A stretch of 64,000 nt of DNA from Piscicola geometra (lineage: Eukaryota; Annelida; Clitellata; Hirudinida; Piscicolidae): contig OX030958.1 in assembly GCA_943735955.1 (NCBI GenBank), positions 2,209,031 through 2,273,030 on the forward strand. The letters are read 5' to 3'. Each line of letters begins with the position of its first letter. Position 1 is the stretch's first letter. Position numbers and translations under genes: made by a program. Of the stretch, positions 1 through 11,719 are shown in pieces. Under the pieces are notes generated by a model that ran no database searches, was not told where the DNA came from, and worked only from the letters and a program-made list of their open reading frames with translations.

Positions 1-628
1 AGCCAACATTTTGTTCAGTATATCTGCAAGTTATATTCCTTGTTAATAGTATTTTTAAAATGTATTCGTTTAACTTTAGATTAGAGTTCTGCATGTGAAA
101 GCTCCCCTAGGGTAACTGCAAGAAATCCGTGGAAAAAGAAATGTTTAGAAAGTATTTACGGAAATGGGTCATTGCTGAGGTTTATAACTTTTCTTAAGCG
201 CGAAGATAATAATCAATATTACAAATTTTTCTCCATTTATCGTAGAATACCAGCCAGTAGCACTTCTTCTAAGAGGCTTTATTCTGTTTCTGGAAGAACA
301 ATAGAGGGTCGTCGAACAAGTTTATTGTTCTAAAATCTTGATTAACTCCTATTTATCACCAATACTTTCTGAAAAACTTTTGTAACATTTTTATTTTTGA
401 ATTTAGAATTGATATCTAAATTTCAATTCAATTCTTTATATGATTTTTCATTTGTGTCTGTAATACAATTGTTATCTGTTTTTGATATTTGTAATGAAGG
501 GAGAAGTAAGGGAAAAGTAAGAATGACAGTGAAGTGATGTGGGAAGGGAATAGGAACAGAATCATGGAGGTGATTGTGGATGAGACAAACAAGATATTAA
601 TGAGAGAAGGGTAAAGACATTAAAAATA
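1..628. other. No gene recognised
   Basis: AT-rich sequence with a short purine-rich stretch around 495-610. I see no exon, transposon end or RNA gene. An upstream exon of the SRCIN1-like gene could be hidden here but cannot be supported. Confidence 0.5.
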
Positions 629-878
629 GGGAGCGGGGATGGCTTAGATGGTATACGTTGGACTTGCAACTCAAAGGCTGCCTGTTCGAATCCCTGACAA
701 GCAACCGTGAACTATCATATACCTAGTGTATATGATGCGGTGTTTGCGACGTATGCATTGAGAGATGTGTACGTCGCGTGGAGTGGCGTCTCTGGCGCAT
801 AAGAACCATGGTTCTAAAAACCATTCTAACATGGCCTGCGTCTGTCAGGCTGTGAACGATTTAAACCAACAAAAAAAA
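629..878 (+). repeat. SINE family B (tRNA-derived head), full-looking copy
   Basis: The head carries an A-box-like TGGCTTAGATGG and a B-box-like GTTCGAATCCC at tRNA spacing. The body contains ATCATATACCTAGTGTATATGATGCGG-type sequence and GGTTCTTATGCGCCAGAGAC on the complementary strand, ending in an A-rich tail. Other copies lie at 14878-15093, at 22253-22477 with 24735-24755, and at 61550-61785. Confidence 0.85.
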
Positions 879-1141
879 GTTTTATAAACTTAATTTAATT
901 ACTTAAAACCAATGAAAACTATCTCAAATAATTTTATCTCAACAATTATTGAGATTTGAATAGTGTTTGTTTTTTTTTTCAAATTTTAACGTTCAAATAT
1001 TCAGTGCTAAAAAATGTCAAGAGTTTTAGACCGATAATGAGTGGGGAGATAAAATGTTTAGTTTCAAAAATGTGTCGGAGCCGTGTCAAAAAGTTTCGGG
1101 ATTAAAAAATATAATGACCATCGGAAAAAAGACAAGACGGG

Positions 1142-3156
1142 CAGGGGCGCAACCAGCAAAAAAGGCTGGGGGGGGGGCTCAACTTTAGTCCAAAAAAATA
1201 ATTGTTTAATCCATTTACCGCAGCTGTTGCGTTTTGCAACATCAATGTTTATATTTTCTTGCTGTTTTAATACCGAGTTTTTTACATATTTTGTACAATA
1301 AATTTTAAAGTTTAATTTCAACTTTTTTTATTTTATTATTTATAGTCTTTTATATCCTGTTCACATTTAAAATTTCTCAAAAAAATCTCTCTTCGCTTAG
1401 ATAATTTTTCAATTTTTTCGTTCGATTTTTAGTATATTTATACAAATTTAGTCTTAACTTCAGTGTGAAAAGATAGTTAATATTTGAATTAATTTTTTTT
1501 ATATTCAAAATAACTTGTAAAACGTTTTCAATGTTTTTAAAAATCAATGGTGCGTTTTCGCAACTTTAAAATAATATGATTTCGTATGATTTTTAATAAG
1601 TCTAGTCATTATAATAATAATAAAATTATTATTTTAATGTTAATGTATTATGAAATTTATAAAATTAAAATTAAAAGTTGAATTTTGTAGATGAATGTTG
1701 ATTTTTATATTTCGATAAAAAATTCCAAACCGCAAATGCTTCACACTTGAAGCTTTTATTGAAAAGAATATAATTTTTTAACCTCTCATAGGTTGAATAT
1801 AAAATTAAAATAAATATAACATTCGTCGTCAGTGTCGTCTTTGAAACAGCACGACTGTTTATGAGTGCTGTTGTAATTCACGTTAAATGATTTGCTTTGT
1901 TGTAATTAAAATAATTATTATTAATATTATAACAAATAAAATAATTAGAAGTCTGAACTTTATCGAACTATTTGCAATTGAAATTTATTTCTGTTTAATA
2001 AATGTGGTTTGAATCAATTTATTTATGATTTCTTACTGTACATAAGTATGTCACACTTCCCGCTCACGTTGCGTTTTTGCAACATTTTGCCCCATTAAAA
2101 CTTATGATATAATTGTTTTCAATTTTGCTTGAGTTATTCTTATTACCATATAATGCAAGTCTAAATTTAAAATTCATGTTAACTTTTTTTCTCGGGTAGC
2201 GGCGGTAAATGGGCTAAATAAAAACTACCAATTATGATTAATAAAGAATTTAGATAGTACAAAAGAAAAACTAAAAACTAAGTTGCATAGTATTCTTAAA
2301 GTTACGTCATCATTTTTTAAACTAAGGTAAAAAGTAAAAAAATAAGTTTGATATGAGATCCTAAACTGTCTATAATTTTTTCCAAATATTTAGTTTCAAC
2401 AAAATTTTGATGTGTTCTCAGTTACAAAATAATTTTTCGATCAGTTTGTGAAAATCTTTTCACCATTTCATTTACTGGATGAAGTGCAGTAGCTGTTTTG
2501 GTAGCAGATATTCTCAAACAAGATTTGCAAACGACATGCAGATACAGTCGTCCTAAGATGAATTTTAGTATGCCAACATTTAGAAAATGCTTTTTCTGCA
2601 TCTGATGAGGTAACTGACAGAGTCAGAACAACATCGAGCATATAATGCAACTCGGGCTGAAGGCTTGTTGCTCAAAAGAATTCTTGCAGTTCGATACATG
2701 CAATGAGATCAGACTGATACGCACGTAAACTTGATGTGTTGATGTGATTTTGAGCTGTTTTTACACAGTTTCTGCATCCTTTCCATGAAGGTTTGATATT
2801 CTGAAAGCTCGAGAGTTATTTTGTTTATCTGATTTTTTCTTTATATACTGTGTCATGGCTTAAAAAAATTACATATAAAAAGTGTAAAGATTTAAAAGTG
2901 TAGTTAAGTGTCTAGTGGTGCTCTATTTCTTAGAATTTGTGACATGTTAGTGTTATTTTGGTGGGATCTCTATGTTCTGTGTTGATATATGAAATGTTTC
3001 GTGAGATAAAGACTCGATGGCCATCCTGAGAAAATATCATTGTCCTATGGCATATTGAAAAATTCATTACCCCCCCCCCCCCCACCACCAAAAAAACTTA
3101 CGATTTTCGAAAAATTGCGGGACCCTTCGAAAAGCCCCTCCCTAGTTGCGCCACTG
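1142..3156 (-). mobile_element. hAT element with perfect 8-bp TSD
   Basis: The ends are CAGGGGCGCAACCAG and, inverted, CAGTGGCGCAACTAG. Both sides are flanked by AAGACGGG (1134-1141 and 3157-3164), a perfect 8-bp duplication as expected for hAT. Length is 2015 bp. It holds a minus-strand remnant of a hAT C-terminal dimerisation domain. A C-homopolymer (about 3070-3084) lies just inside the right end, and a G-homopolymer just inside the left. A related copy is at about 61200-62329. Confidence 0.9.
2468..2650 (-). pseudogene. hAT transposase C-terminal dimerisation fragment
   Basis: The translation contains MLDVVLTLSVTSSDAEKAFS and IHLRTTVSACRLQ. The pattern S-S-x-A-E-[RK]-A-F-S followed by K-x-x-L-R-x-x-x-S-x-x-R-L is the hAT dimerisation signature. 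Only this C-terminal piece is readable within the 2-kb element; most of the catalytic region is gone. The homologous stretch at 61800-61970 keeps the canonical AERAFSKLR form. Confidence 0.85.
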
Positions 3157-3164
3157 AAGACGGG

Positions 3165-4231
3165 AAAACATTTTTTACTATTAATGAAAAATGGTTCCGG
3201 TTCCACTTTTAAATAACGGACTAAAATATATAATCGTTTTGAAAATCCATTTAAAATATCATTTTCCAAAAAATGTTAATTTATTTTCAATTGTTTAGAA
3301 ATGAAACTTTGATAAACCACAGTAGATTTTTCAAAGTTTGCGAGTATTAAGATGAATGAATTCATTCTTTATTGACTGAACTTACTTCAGCAAATAATTA
3401 TTCTAATAATTAATTTATTTATAATTATACTGATTTTAAAGTTGTTGAATGATTTAATATTGAATTATAAAATATGGCCTGGCCCCCTCCCCAATATTTT
3501 AGACAAGTCGGCGCCTATGGTTACAAGACATAAGGTTCACAAAAGCAATGTTGTAAAGATGATTTTTTTAAACTTGTTTAATCAATGACTCTTTTTTCTT
3601 AAATTGTAAATACTAGAATTATCCTCTTATTGATTTTCATTTTTATAATTATCATATAAATTTTGAGTTTTTTTTTTCACTATCTTTTAATTTTTTATAC
3701 CGTGATTAAATGTGTTTAGATTCGAGTACTTTTGTCTATTATTATTTCTGTGACATAGATCGCCAACCAGCTTTCACCAGGCGTGTCGTTTCTAAGCCTG
3801 TTCTAACAGTTGATCATAAGTTTTTTCATATGCTCAATATCAGTCTCTAAATTTCTGTGCTAGGTGTTTTCAAATGTCCTCTTTTCCTTTTTCTTTGAAG
3901 GTTTCTGGTGAAAGCAAGTTTTGTTGCATTCAAAGGATATGTCCAATCTATTTCAACGTTTTTTGAGAATTTTTCTATCACTAGACTATTATTTTTCTAT
4001 TTCTATAGGACCTATAGTATAGGTCTTCTTTCAGAATCTTGTCTGGCCAACAGATCTTCGAGATGTTTTTGAGACTGGTATAGATCAAAACTTGTATTTT
4101 CGTCATAGTGGTCACAGTGGTTTTTGATTTTTTAGAAAAATATTAGTTTCACCAAGGTATTGAAAAACCTGTGGAAAAGTCAATTTGTCGTGCCTTTGTA
4201 TAAAGGCCTTCTGCGCACGTTCGATGATGAT
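3165..4231. other. No gene; one isolated hAT-like end
   Basis: AT-rich sequence. At 3480-3523 the string ending GGCGCCTATG resembles the inverse of the element end at 9314 (CATAGGGGGCGCC, then AAAATATTGG). It is probably the right edge of a degraded hAT relative whose left edge I cannot find. The stretch 3740-4110 is slightly GC-richer and may be an old LINE 3' region on the minus strand, but no motif supports this. Confidence 0.4.
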
Positions 4232-4413
4232 GATGTCAGTTTGTATAGCGCCCGGGCACGCAACTGAAGCGCCACTCACACGACATAAGTCGTGAATCAC
4301 CGCATCATATACACTAGGTATATGATAGCTTACGGTTGGCTGTACAGGGATTCGAACTGGCGACCTTTAAGTTGCAGGTCTAACGACTTACCATCTAAGC
4401 CAACCCGCTTGCC
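4232..4413 (-). repeat. SINE family A (tRNA head plus LINE-like tail)
   Basis: On the minus strand the head reads TTGGCTTAGATGGTAAGTCG with a B-box AGTTCGAATCCC. The tail reads TGCGTGCCCGGGCGCTATAC followed by AAACTGACATCATCA. The tail matches the end of the LINE remnant at 27290-27805. A second copy lies at 29318-29498 and a head-only fragment at 60757-60826. Confidence 0.85.
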
Positions 4414-4609
4414 AAACATGTGCTGAAACATTCACAACAACAATTCGTTTATTTGCAAGCAAATAAATTTAGAAATCGAAGCAAATAAATGCTTGTATGA
4501 CCTCTTAGAAAAATAAAATAATACATGAACTTCTTAATTAAATTCACAAATTAAAAGAATTGTTAATAATAACAAATGTTTTCATTGATTTACAAAAGAA
4601 ATTAATTAA

Positions 4610-5578
4610 AGGGATTGGAAATTATAAGTGGTTTAATTATTTTCTTAAAATTAAAGGTTTGCTGTATATTCTTCAAATTCAATGGCAATCTGTTCCAGAG
4701 TTGGAGCCCTGCATAGATTGGACTATTTAGATAGAAATTGGTTCTTGGAGTTTGTAAGTAATAGTCAGACTTAGTTCTCAATGTTCGTGTGCAGTTGGAT
4801 GTGAAGGAATGTATTAAATGTGTAAAAAGGAGGCTGTGTTTTTTATTATAAGTTTATGAAAAAGAATATAGGTTTTAAAGATGTATAACTGATTGATTGT
4901 TAAAATTTGAGCTGGAAGATACAGATGAGATATGTGGTCATGAGAGTGTAAATTAAACAGGACTCTAAGAAAATTATTTTGTGTAACATTTAAAGGATGT
5001 AAATGAGTTTTGCAAGCAAGTCCCCATAAAGGAAGACAATAGGTCAAGTAAGGTAGAATTAAAGTAGAATAGAGTAACTTTATTATATGAGATGGTAAAT
5101 TGTGTTTAAGTTTATGTAAAATACCAATATTTTTTGAAATTTTTTTTGATATATACATTATATGTTCATTCCAAGAAAGATTACTGGTTATATAAATACC
5201 TAAGAATTTTGTATAATCGACTCTCTCTATAATATAAGAATCAATTGTAAGTGTCTAATTAATAATGTTTGTTTTTATTTTAGGGCCAAAAAGAATGCTG
5301 CATGTTTCTGCATAGTTGATTTTGAGTTGGTTGTCAATTGTCCATTGATGTAACAAATTAAGAAAAGTATTTGTTTTTAAAATAAGATTTTTAACATTTT
5401 TGTCTTGGAACAATACTGTAGTGTCGTCAGCATAAAGGACAAATTTGGCAATTTCGGAAAGATTCATTAAATCATTAACATAAATGTTAAATAACAAAGG
5501 TCCTAAAATAGATCCTTGCGGTACACCAGTGTTAATCTTTAGTGTGTTAGATGTTACACCATCAATGTATACATATTG
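4610..5578 (-). mobile_element. LINE family 2, 5'-truncated copy
   Basis: The minus strand encodes the reverse transcriptase catalytic region (VPQGSILGPLL then FVLYADDTTVLFQD) and the C-terminal region, in two open pieces (5255-5497 and 4814-5158). It is nearly collinear with the plus-strand copy at 40540-45665. Homology starts abruptly at 5578, a typical 5' truncation from incomplete reverse transcription. The high similarity to the other copy suggests recent activity. Confidence 0.9.
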
Positions 5579-5837
5579 TTATGTAATTTCTTTCAATTCT
5601 AAACGAACTTGTATATATTGTATATATTGTAACAGAAAATAATTTAAAAGAAAAATCCGAACAAAGATTGTATTCAACAAAAATAAAAACAACATCTAGA
5701 AAAAGCAAACGTCAGGCAAAATAGGCATTGTTTGACCCAAATTCACTCATGTATCTATGTCTCATTGAGAGTCTCAATGAACATTTATGCTTTTTCCATT
5801 ACAGCATCTTCAATTTAACGTTTATTTTTATAGTTTC

Positions 5838-5891
5838 TATCATCATCATCATGGTCATCATCATCATCATCATTATTATCATCATCATCAC

Positions 5892-5922
<31 letters not shown>

Positions 5923-5972
5923 ATCATCATCATCATCATCGTCATCGTCATCGTCATCACCATCATCATCGA
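5838..5972. repeat. Trinucleotide microsatellite (TCA/TCG)n
   Basis: Uninterrupted TCA/TCG triplets; frames across it give artificial His/Ile/Val runs. The 5579-6367 interval otherwise shows nothing coding. Confidence 0.95.
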
Positions 5973-6367
5973 TTAATACAATTTATGGAAGAGTAAAAAG
6001 ATGATTGTAGTGCACACTACAAATGAAGAAGGAGTGGAATTGTCAGCCAGATACAAACATGGCCAGCGATTCTGTGGAATTCCCACAATTTTTATTAAAC
6101 CTATTTCTCAACTGATGATAAGATTTACTAAGTAGTTTCAACTATTAAAGTAATTAGAAAGTTATTTAATCATATATAATTGTAAAATAGATTGTTTGTA
6201 AGCCATTATTTAAGGCAATTTTAATAAATGACTACCTTCCCATTTTTAAATTCAAATCATCTCGATCTAGTTCATTTTCTCACAATAAAAGTAATTTATT
6301 TAATTAATTATTTTTCATCTGTTTTCAAAACTAAAACCTTCAATTATTTTTAAATTATCTAACACAG

Positions 6368-6506
6368 GACAGGCAAGTCTACAGTGAAGTAATGAGTCTT
6401 CCCTCCCCCTCCTCTTTGTCTCCCTTCTTCTCATCTTCTCAAAAAAAACAACGAGTTCCCATGCCAGTAGTAGAAACTGTGAATAAAAGTGGAGAAGGGT
6501 CCATGG
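6368..6506 (+). CDS. SRCIN1/KIAA1217-like: SRCIN1/KIAA1217-like, exon 1 of those seen
   Basis: The exon follows an acceptor ending TAACACAG and stops before the donor GTGAGG. It encodes 46 residues plus one base (phase 1). It begins D-R-Q-V-Y-S-E-V, is Ser/Pro-rich, includes KKQRVPMPVVETVNKSGEGS, and its final G joins GT of the next exon to restore a Gly codon. An in-frame ATG lies at 6392, but the reading frame is open upstream to the acceptor, so this is probably an internal exon. The Ser/Pro-rich stretch is not conserved enough to assign alone; its support is the clean phase match and short distance to exon 2. An alternative is a first coding exon using ATG 6392. Confidence 0.7.
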
Positions 6507-7044
6507 GTGAGGAGGTGGTGAAGAAAATTGTCATTGTCTTAGTAAACTGCAGTCAGTTTGCTGTGTATTCTATCAGTTGACCTCTCACCACCTTCACTTT
6601 TTACACATTCACCCTGTGAAAAATGGCTTTTATTTATACTGTAAAAAATTCATCCCAAACACATTCGAGCGAAAAAGACCTGCCTAAATCAGGCAGGTTG
6701 CATAAGCTCATCAAAAATTTTGTTGACCTCTCCATGTTCGCACTTTTTCATTAAAATACAAATCTCATGCAAAGGGATTTTTTAAAAATTGAATGTGGAA
6801 AAAGAGAAATTGATGCATTTTATTTATTATTTTGGTATTATGTAAATATAAGTCCAGTATAAAGAAGTAATTGCTCTGGAGGAATTGGTTAAAATCTGTT
6901 TTGAGAATTTATACTATGAAATTTTAGAAAAAAAACATTAAGTTTTTTATTATTTTCATTATCATTTACTCGACCACCACTCTATTTTTCAATTGAACAC
7001 AACCGACCTCCATTCAAGTGTTCATACTCATTTTCTTCCAACAG

Positions 7045-7243
7045 GTTTTGTTTTTCTAACCTTCAAAGATGAAACCAAACGATCTTCTCTTCCGAACGAA
7101 GTAACTTCCATCAGCACGATATGGGCTCTTTTTGTCAGAGCCTTCCCCGAGCACTTTTCTATGAAATGGTTTGATACAAACTGCCCTAACATCTACATCC
7201 TCAACCCTTCTACCAAATTATATGCCCCTCTTAAAAATCTCAA
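7045..7243 (+). CDS. SRCIN1/KIAA1217-like: SRCIN1/KIAA1217-like, exon 2: conserved N-terminal AIP3-like module
   Basis: The acceptor follows a pyrimidine-rich tract (TTTTCTTCCAACAG); the donor is GTTGGT. The translation contains FVFLTFKDETKRSSLPNEVT, then a stretch matching the family block written roughly as T-x-x-ALFVxAFP-x-x-x-x-MK, then IYILNPSTKLYAPLKNLK. This is the most recognisable part of p140Cap/sickle tail N-termini: the DETK motif, the ALF..AFP helix, and the 'IYI.....YY.L.D' strand before a splice site. Phase in is 1 (GT completes Gly) and phase out is 2 (AA completed by G of exon 3, giving Lys). Reading through past 7243 gives only five more codons before a stop, so the donor at 7243 is preferred. 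Confidence 0.88.
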
Positions 7244-7616
7244 GTTGGTTGAAATGGTCTAAGAGACTGTTTTGAATACATGATAAATGGGTAAAAAATT
7301 AATCTGAAAAAACTGAAAATCAATTAAAGAAAGAGCATTAATTCTAAACCATGAATAAAACATTTTTTTCGTTCGATAACATTTAATTTCTTCGATAGGC
7401 ACTATTCAAACTAATTAATTTATGGGGAAACATGCCATAAAAAATCTATAAATCTCAGCTTAAGTAATCGTAAACAATTTAATTTGTCCAATATAGATAA
7501 AAAATTGTGAAGTTTAAAAACCTTGAACAAACTCCGTTTTCGTGCTTAGTCAAACTAATCTTATCTTAAAGCAAATATTTTTGATGGAATACTCTGCACA
7601 TAACTTTTCATCGTAG

Positions 7617-7678
7617 GGAGATCAAGGACAGAGGTGCGTTGAAGGTCTTTCAAATGGAATGCAAGGACAAGATGCCAG
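7617..7678 (+). CDS. SRCIN1/KIAA1217-like: SRCIN1/KIAA1217-like, exon 3
   Basis: This 62-base exon lies after TCATCGTAG and before donor GTGAAA. It encodes EIKDRGALKVFQMECKDKMP after the Lys completed across the junction. In the vertebrate proteins the N-terminal module ends with an equivalent 'V.NIQDRSLLKVY' segment at the same distance, so exon 2 plus exon 3 complete that module. The exon ends in phase 1 (G). The next recognised exon (21639) needs two bases from its predecessor, so direct joining would give a frameshift and an early stop. One or more exons in the intervening 14 kb are therefore missing from this model. Confidence 0.85.
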
Positions 7679-7828
7679 GTGAAATATTTCATTTTGTGTG
7701 ATGTTCAATAAATTTATAAAAAAGCGTAATCCATAAAAAAACTATGCGACATAATAAAATGAAATACTTTTTAATTATAAATATTTGTGCAAAATGTAAT
7801 TTTAATTTTGCTTCATAAATCAATCAAT

Positions 7829-8010
7829 CGGGTGAACGGGTAGGTGAGTCGGCAACGACTCTCGGCCTGACCAATAATGAAAGGTCTTAGGTCCAAGTGC
7901 AACCAATTCTCTAGTAACCCAAAGGTGTAAATGAAAATATGCAGCCCAAGTGGATTAGAAGCCTGTTCGGGTTATACACCACTATAATAAGGCTCGTCAT
8001 TATTATTATC
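7829..8010 (+). repeat. SINE family C (tRNA-derived)
   Basis: The head GGTGAACGGGTAGGTGAGTC and the motif GGTCCAAGTGCAACC match, in reverse, 45668-45758, so this is a dispersed family. The 3' part ends in a (TTA)n-like tail. An abbreviated copy of the tail (AAGCCCGTCCAGGTTGACGC) appears at 15830-15870 within another repeat. Confidence 0.7.
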
Positions 8011-9313
8011 AATCGTTACTAAATTTACTCAATAGCCTGGCAAGCATAGGCGGTGATCCTGGGGGATCCTGGGGCCTGAACCTTCCCTCTTTTTGGTACT
8101 TAAAAGGTCTACCTCAATGTGAACCCCCCCTCCACTTTTTTCAATGACAAAACTTTTAAACTTTTGTTTTGATACGAGCATAATCGTCAATCATGGCATG
8201 AAACAGAATGTTAGATAGTAATAAATTGTGAGTATGTGTAGTTATAGTCAAGCTTGTAGAGCCGAAGAACTTCCACTTTTTGCAAGAGCCAGAGTCTGAG
8301 CCAGAACCGTAGCCAAACCCGAAAAATCTGGCGGCTCTGGCTCTGAATTGTTTTCATTAAAACAGAATTTTTCAAATAAATAAAAAGCTTCGAAACTTCA
8401 AAATTGTTTTGTTGTTGATTTTTTCCTAATTTTAAAATGTTTCAAATTTATACGAAATTTACAATACCAATAGCCAATATCAAAGGATAGCGCGATAGCA
8501 GACCACCACAAGAAAACTTTAATGAAACATTTTATTTTCGTTTTCAACTTTTTTTACTCGCCAAAATCTAAAATGTTACTAAAAAACGATTTTAAAATAT
8601 AAAAAAACAATATATCCAATAGCAAATTTTGGATTTTAATTAATTTTATTCATTATAAAAAGGTTTAAATTACGATTTAAAAAATTATAATTATGTTTTT
8701 AATTTCAATGAAAAAACAAAACTTTAATTTATTTGAAACTTTTATTTCGAATTCTTGACATAAAATATTTAAAAACAGAAATTACAAGTACAAGAAGAAT
8801 AATAGTTTTTTTCTTTTTCGCTTTTATTAATTCAAAAATTTGGTTGATACAGAGTAATTCAAAATTCAAAAAATATTGGTATACATATTTTTTATTTATG
8901 GAGCACAGAAATAATACATATATATTTGAGAAAAACTAGAATTCGAATTTAAAAAATTAATAATGCTTAAACTAATTAGAACTAAACATCTAGAATGCAA
9001 CAAAACAATTTCATTCCTATAAAGTCTTTAACTAAAAATTTTTTTAAATAAAATTCGGTTTTTTTATTAATCCATCAGAGCCCTTCCCATGATCCATACT
9101 ATGTAAAAGTTGTAATTCATATTTCCATCTAAGTTTGGGGCCTTATTATCGAAACTTGAAACTTCAAATATTTTGAGGGTTTTTTTTATGTGTTCAAATA
9201 TGGATCATTGAGCTCTTGAATAACTTTTTTGTCAAAACAACTTGCGAACATGGTTAAATTATTAATTAACTGTGAACAAATATTTATGCCGAAATACATA
9301 CATGGGTACTTGA

Positions 9314-11600
9314 CATAGGGGGCGCCACGAGCAAAATATTGGATGGTCCAACATGGCAAGTCGCTAATACAAATTTGGTTAATTAATAGCCTTGCCTTTA
9401 ATGGGGCCTAGAGCCCTGTGTTCGTTTTTCCTTTATACCCTTCCCTTTTCAGTTTTCCAATGTTCAACTCAATGGGCCATCATGATTGAATTCAGTCTTT
9501 CCTGTCCCATTGTTGATCGTAAATACGTTTTTAGTTGTCGCAGCCCGGAGAACGAACGTTCACATGACGAAGTGGTGGTAGGAAGCATGACCAGGGTTGC
9601 CAATGCTGAATACATGGTTTTGTGAGTGTCACGTCTTACATCGGCATCGTTAAACCAAGCAATAATTGCCGGAATGTTATCTGCGATGTTTTTATGTGAC
9701 AGAAGAGCGAGTTTACTTTTGAGATTGATGCGGTTGAGATGTGGGTGAAGACAAACGACTTTTTACAGCAGGTTTTCGTCTATCTGCGGGCCCACTGTAG
9801 CTGAACAAAGCAACTGTTCTAGCGTGCTGGCTGGTTTTAAAGATTGGTTGTCAAGACGCCAGCTGATCGTGTTGTATAGCGAATCTACAGCCTCGTAATA
9901 GTGAGAACGCTGGAATGCTTTTATATCAATAAACTGAAACTGTTCACCGTCAACTGTGCATGAAATATCTTATAAAGATAAAGAGAGCTGTTAAATAAAA
10001 ATGTATCAGCAACCAAAGTTAAAATGATATACATAGTACACAACAGTACACACCTTCTACAATGCTGGCAGAAACACGTCGTCGACGAGGCAATTTTATG
10101 TCTTCCAGATCCATCCTCTTTGCTTCAATAACAGCGGCATCAAACAATATTTCAAACTGATTCCTTAACACTGTGAGTTCGCTAAACACGTGACGTTTAC
10201 GGCACATCCCTTTTGAGATCGTCATAGTAGGACTCTGAATGGCCGTAGCAAACGAGTCAGTTCATGCAAACAGACGAGGAGCAACTGAACATTTAAAGTA
10301 TGTTTCCGCTGAATGCAAGGTACTCAAAAAACCACGTGCTGTAATGGCTGCATTAAAAGGAGTTTTTCGATCAGCTACTATACGCTCAAACGTTTCCATA
10401 AGGTGCTCATAGTTACAAATTACGCTGTTTATTGCTGACGCTCGTACGGTCCACCTAGTAAGGCACAGTGGTCGAAGGTTAGTCACTGGAGCCGAGACGT
10501 GGTGCTCCTCGTTCTCATTGTATACAAACTGACTTTGCACGTCTCTCAACATGTCTGTGCGTTTACCGGAATTGAGGATGAATGTCACGATATGCTGAAC
10601 AAACTCCAGTTCGCCGCTCAAAAATGGAACAGATTTTCTCGATTCTGCTGCCGCCAGATTGAGACAGTGAGCCAGACAATGGACGAAATGAGCATTTGGT
10701 GAGCGTTTCTTCATCCGCTGAGCTACTCCAGAAATTGCTCCAGACATTGCACTGGCTCCATCGTAACCTTGACCATGTAGTTCACTGAAGGACAGTTGGC
10801 ATCGTGTCATAACGTCAATCAGACATGCCACCGGTATTTCCGCTTTCTTGCTAAAACCTGCTAGACTTTACAGTTCTAAAAAAATATTCTTGGGCTGCTA
10901 ACATCATGTTTGTCCATCTAATACAGACTGACAGTTGTTCCGCCCCTAATACGTCCCTTGTCTCATCTGCCAGTATGGAAAATTGGCTGACGGCTTTGAT
11001 GGCCTTGAACCGCTCAATTACCATCCGTAACAACTGATGTTGATGCATCACCACTGATATTGCTCGTTTTCATCTGAATTAGTTGATGCAAGTTTTCTCT
11101 TTTTTCATCTTTTCCATGATGAATTGCCAGTCCTTGTCGCATGAGGAACATTAAACTGTTCAGCTGAACGACCAATCTATTTTGGTTGACTTGCTGTTCT
11201 TTAGCCAGCTGACAACTTAGCTGTGTAGCAACAGATGGTTTGCTTTTATTACTCACGTATTCAGCCGTTGCCCTGGGAGAAGAAGACGCCGTTTGTTCAT
11301 CTAGTTTTATGGATCCGTCTTTCCAGTTATTGAATCTCTTGTCAACGAACGCGGACTCGACCTTGCATGCTCCAACAAGGCTCTTGTTGCCCATTTCACG
11401 ACACCAGCTGCAAAGCAAAACTTCTCGTTGACGTGATATGCGCAAGCATGGATGATTGCTGAACCATTTTGCCTGCGGTTGTTGACGTCATCCACTGTAA
11501 CCACAAGCAGCCTCGCTCAACAACATATAATGTGGACAATCAGTGAGGTGGTTGGTATCAACTTCGTCCATAATAACATCAGACGAGAGAAGACTTTTAT
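9314..11600 (-). pseudogene. hAT I transposase, DUF4371/TTF-type, broken
   Basis: Minus-strand pieces in order: a TTF-type zinc-finger region (11014-11560; SWCREMGNKSLVGACKVESA, FVDKRFNNWKD); a catalytic segment with ILADETRDVLGAEQLSVCIR (10851-11054); the RNase-H-like part with HGQGYDGASAMSGAISG and HFVHCLAHCLNLA (10262-10831); a linker (10019-10225, then about 9780-9960); and the dimerisation motif SSCERSFSGLRQLKTYLRST (about 9477-9605). The order matches ZMYM/P52rIPK-like hAT transposases. At least four frame breaks separate the pieces. A hAT-like end CATAGGGGGCGCC is at 9314; no matching left partner of the gene was found. Confidence 0.88.
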
Positions 11601-11719
11601 TGTATCGAGTAATCAATTATGAGTTTATAATTATTATAAACACATATTAGGTAAGATTATTATTATAAATGTCAAAAACAAGGTTTCGTTTGTTTTTTTG
11701 TGTAAACAACAGTAGTTTT

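Noticed and set aside
629..710. tRNA gene
   Set aside because: The A- and B-box-like motifs belong to a dispersed SINE with the same downstream body in several copies; the cloverleaf is imperfect.
5728..5996. Open frames with His, Ile or Val runs
   Set aside because: They are translations of a TCA/TCG microsatellite.
10499..10702. Plus-strand frame starting MVLLVLIVYKLTLHV
   Set aside because: It is the shadow of the hAT I transposase on the minus strand.
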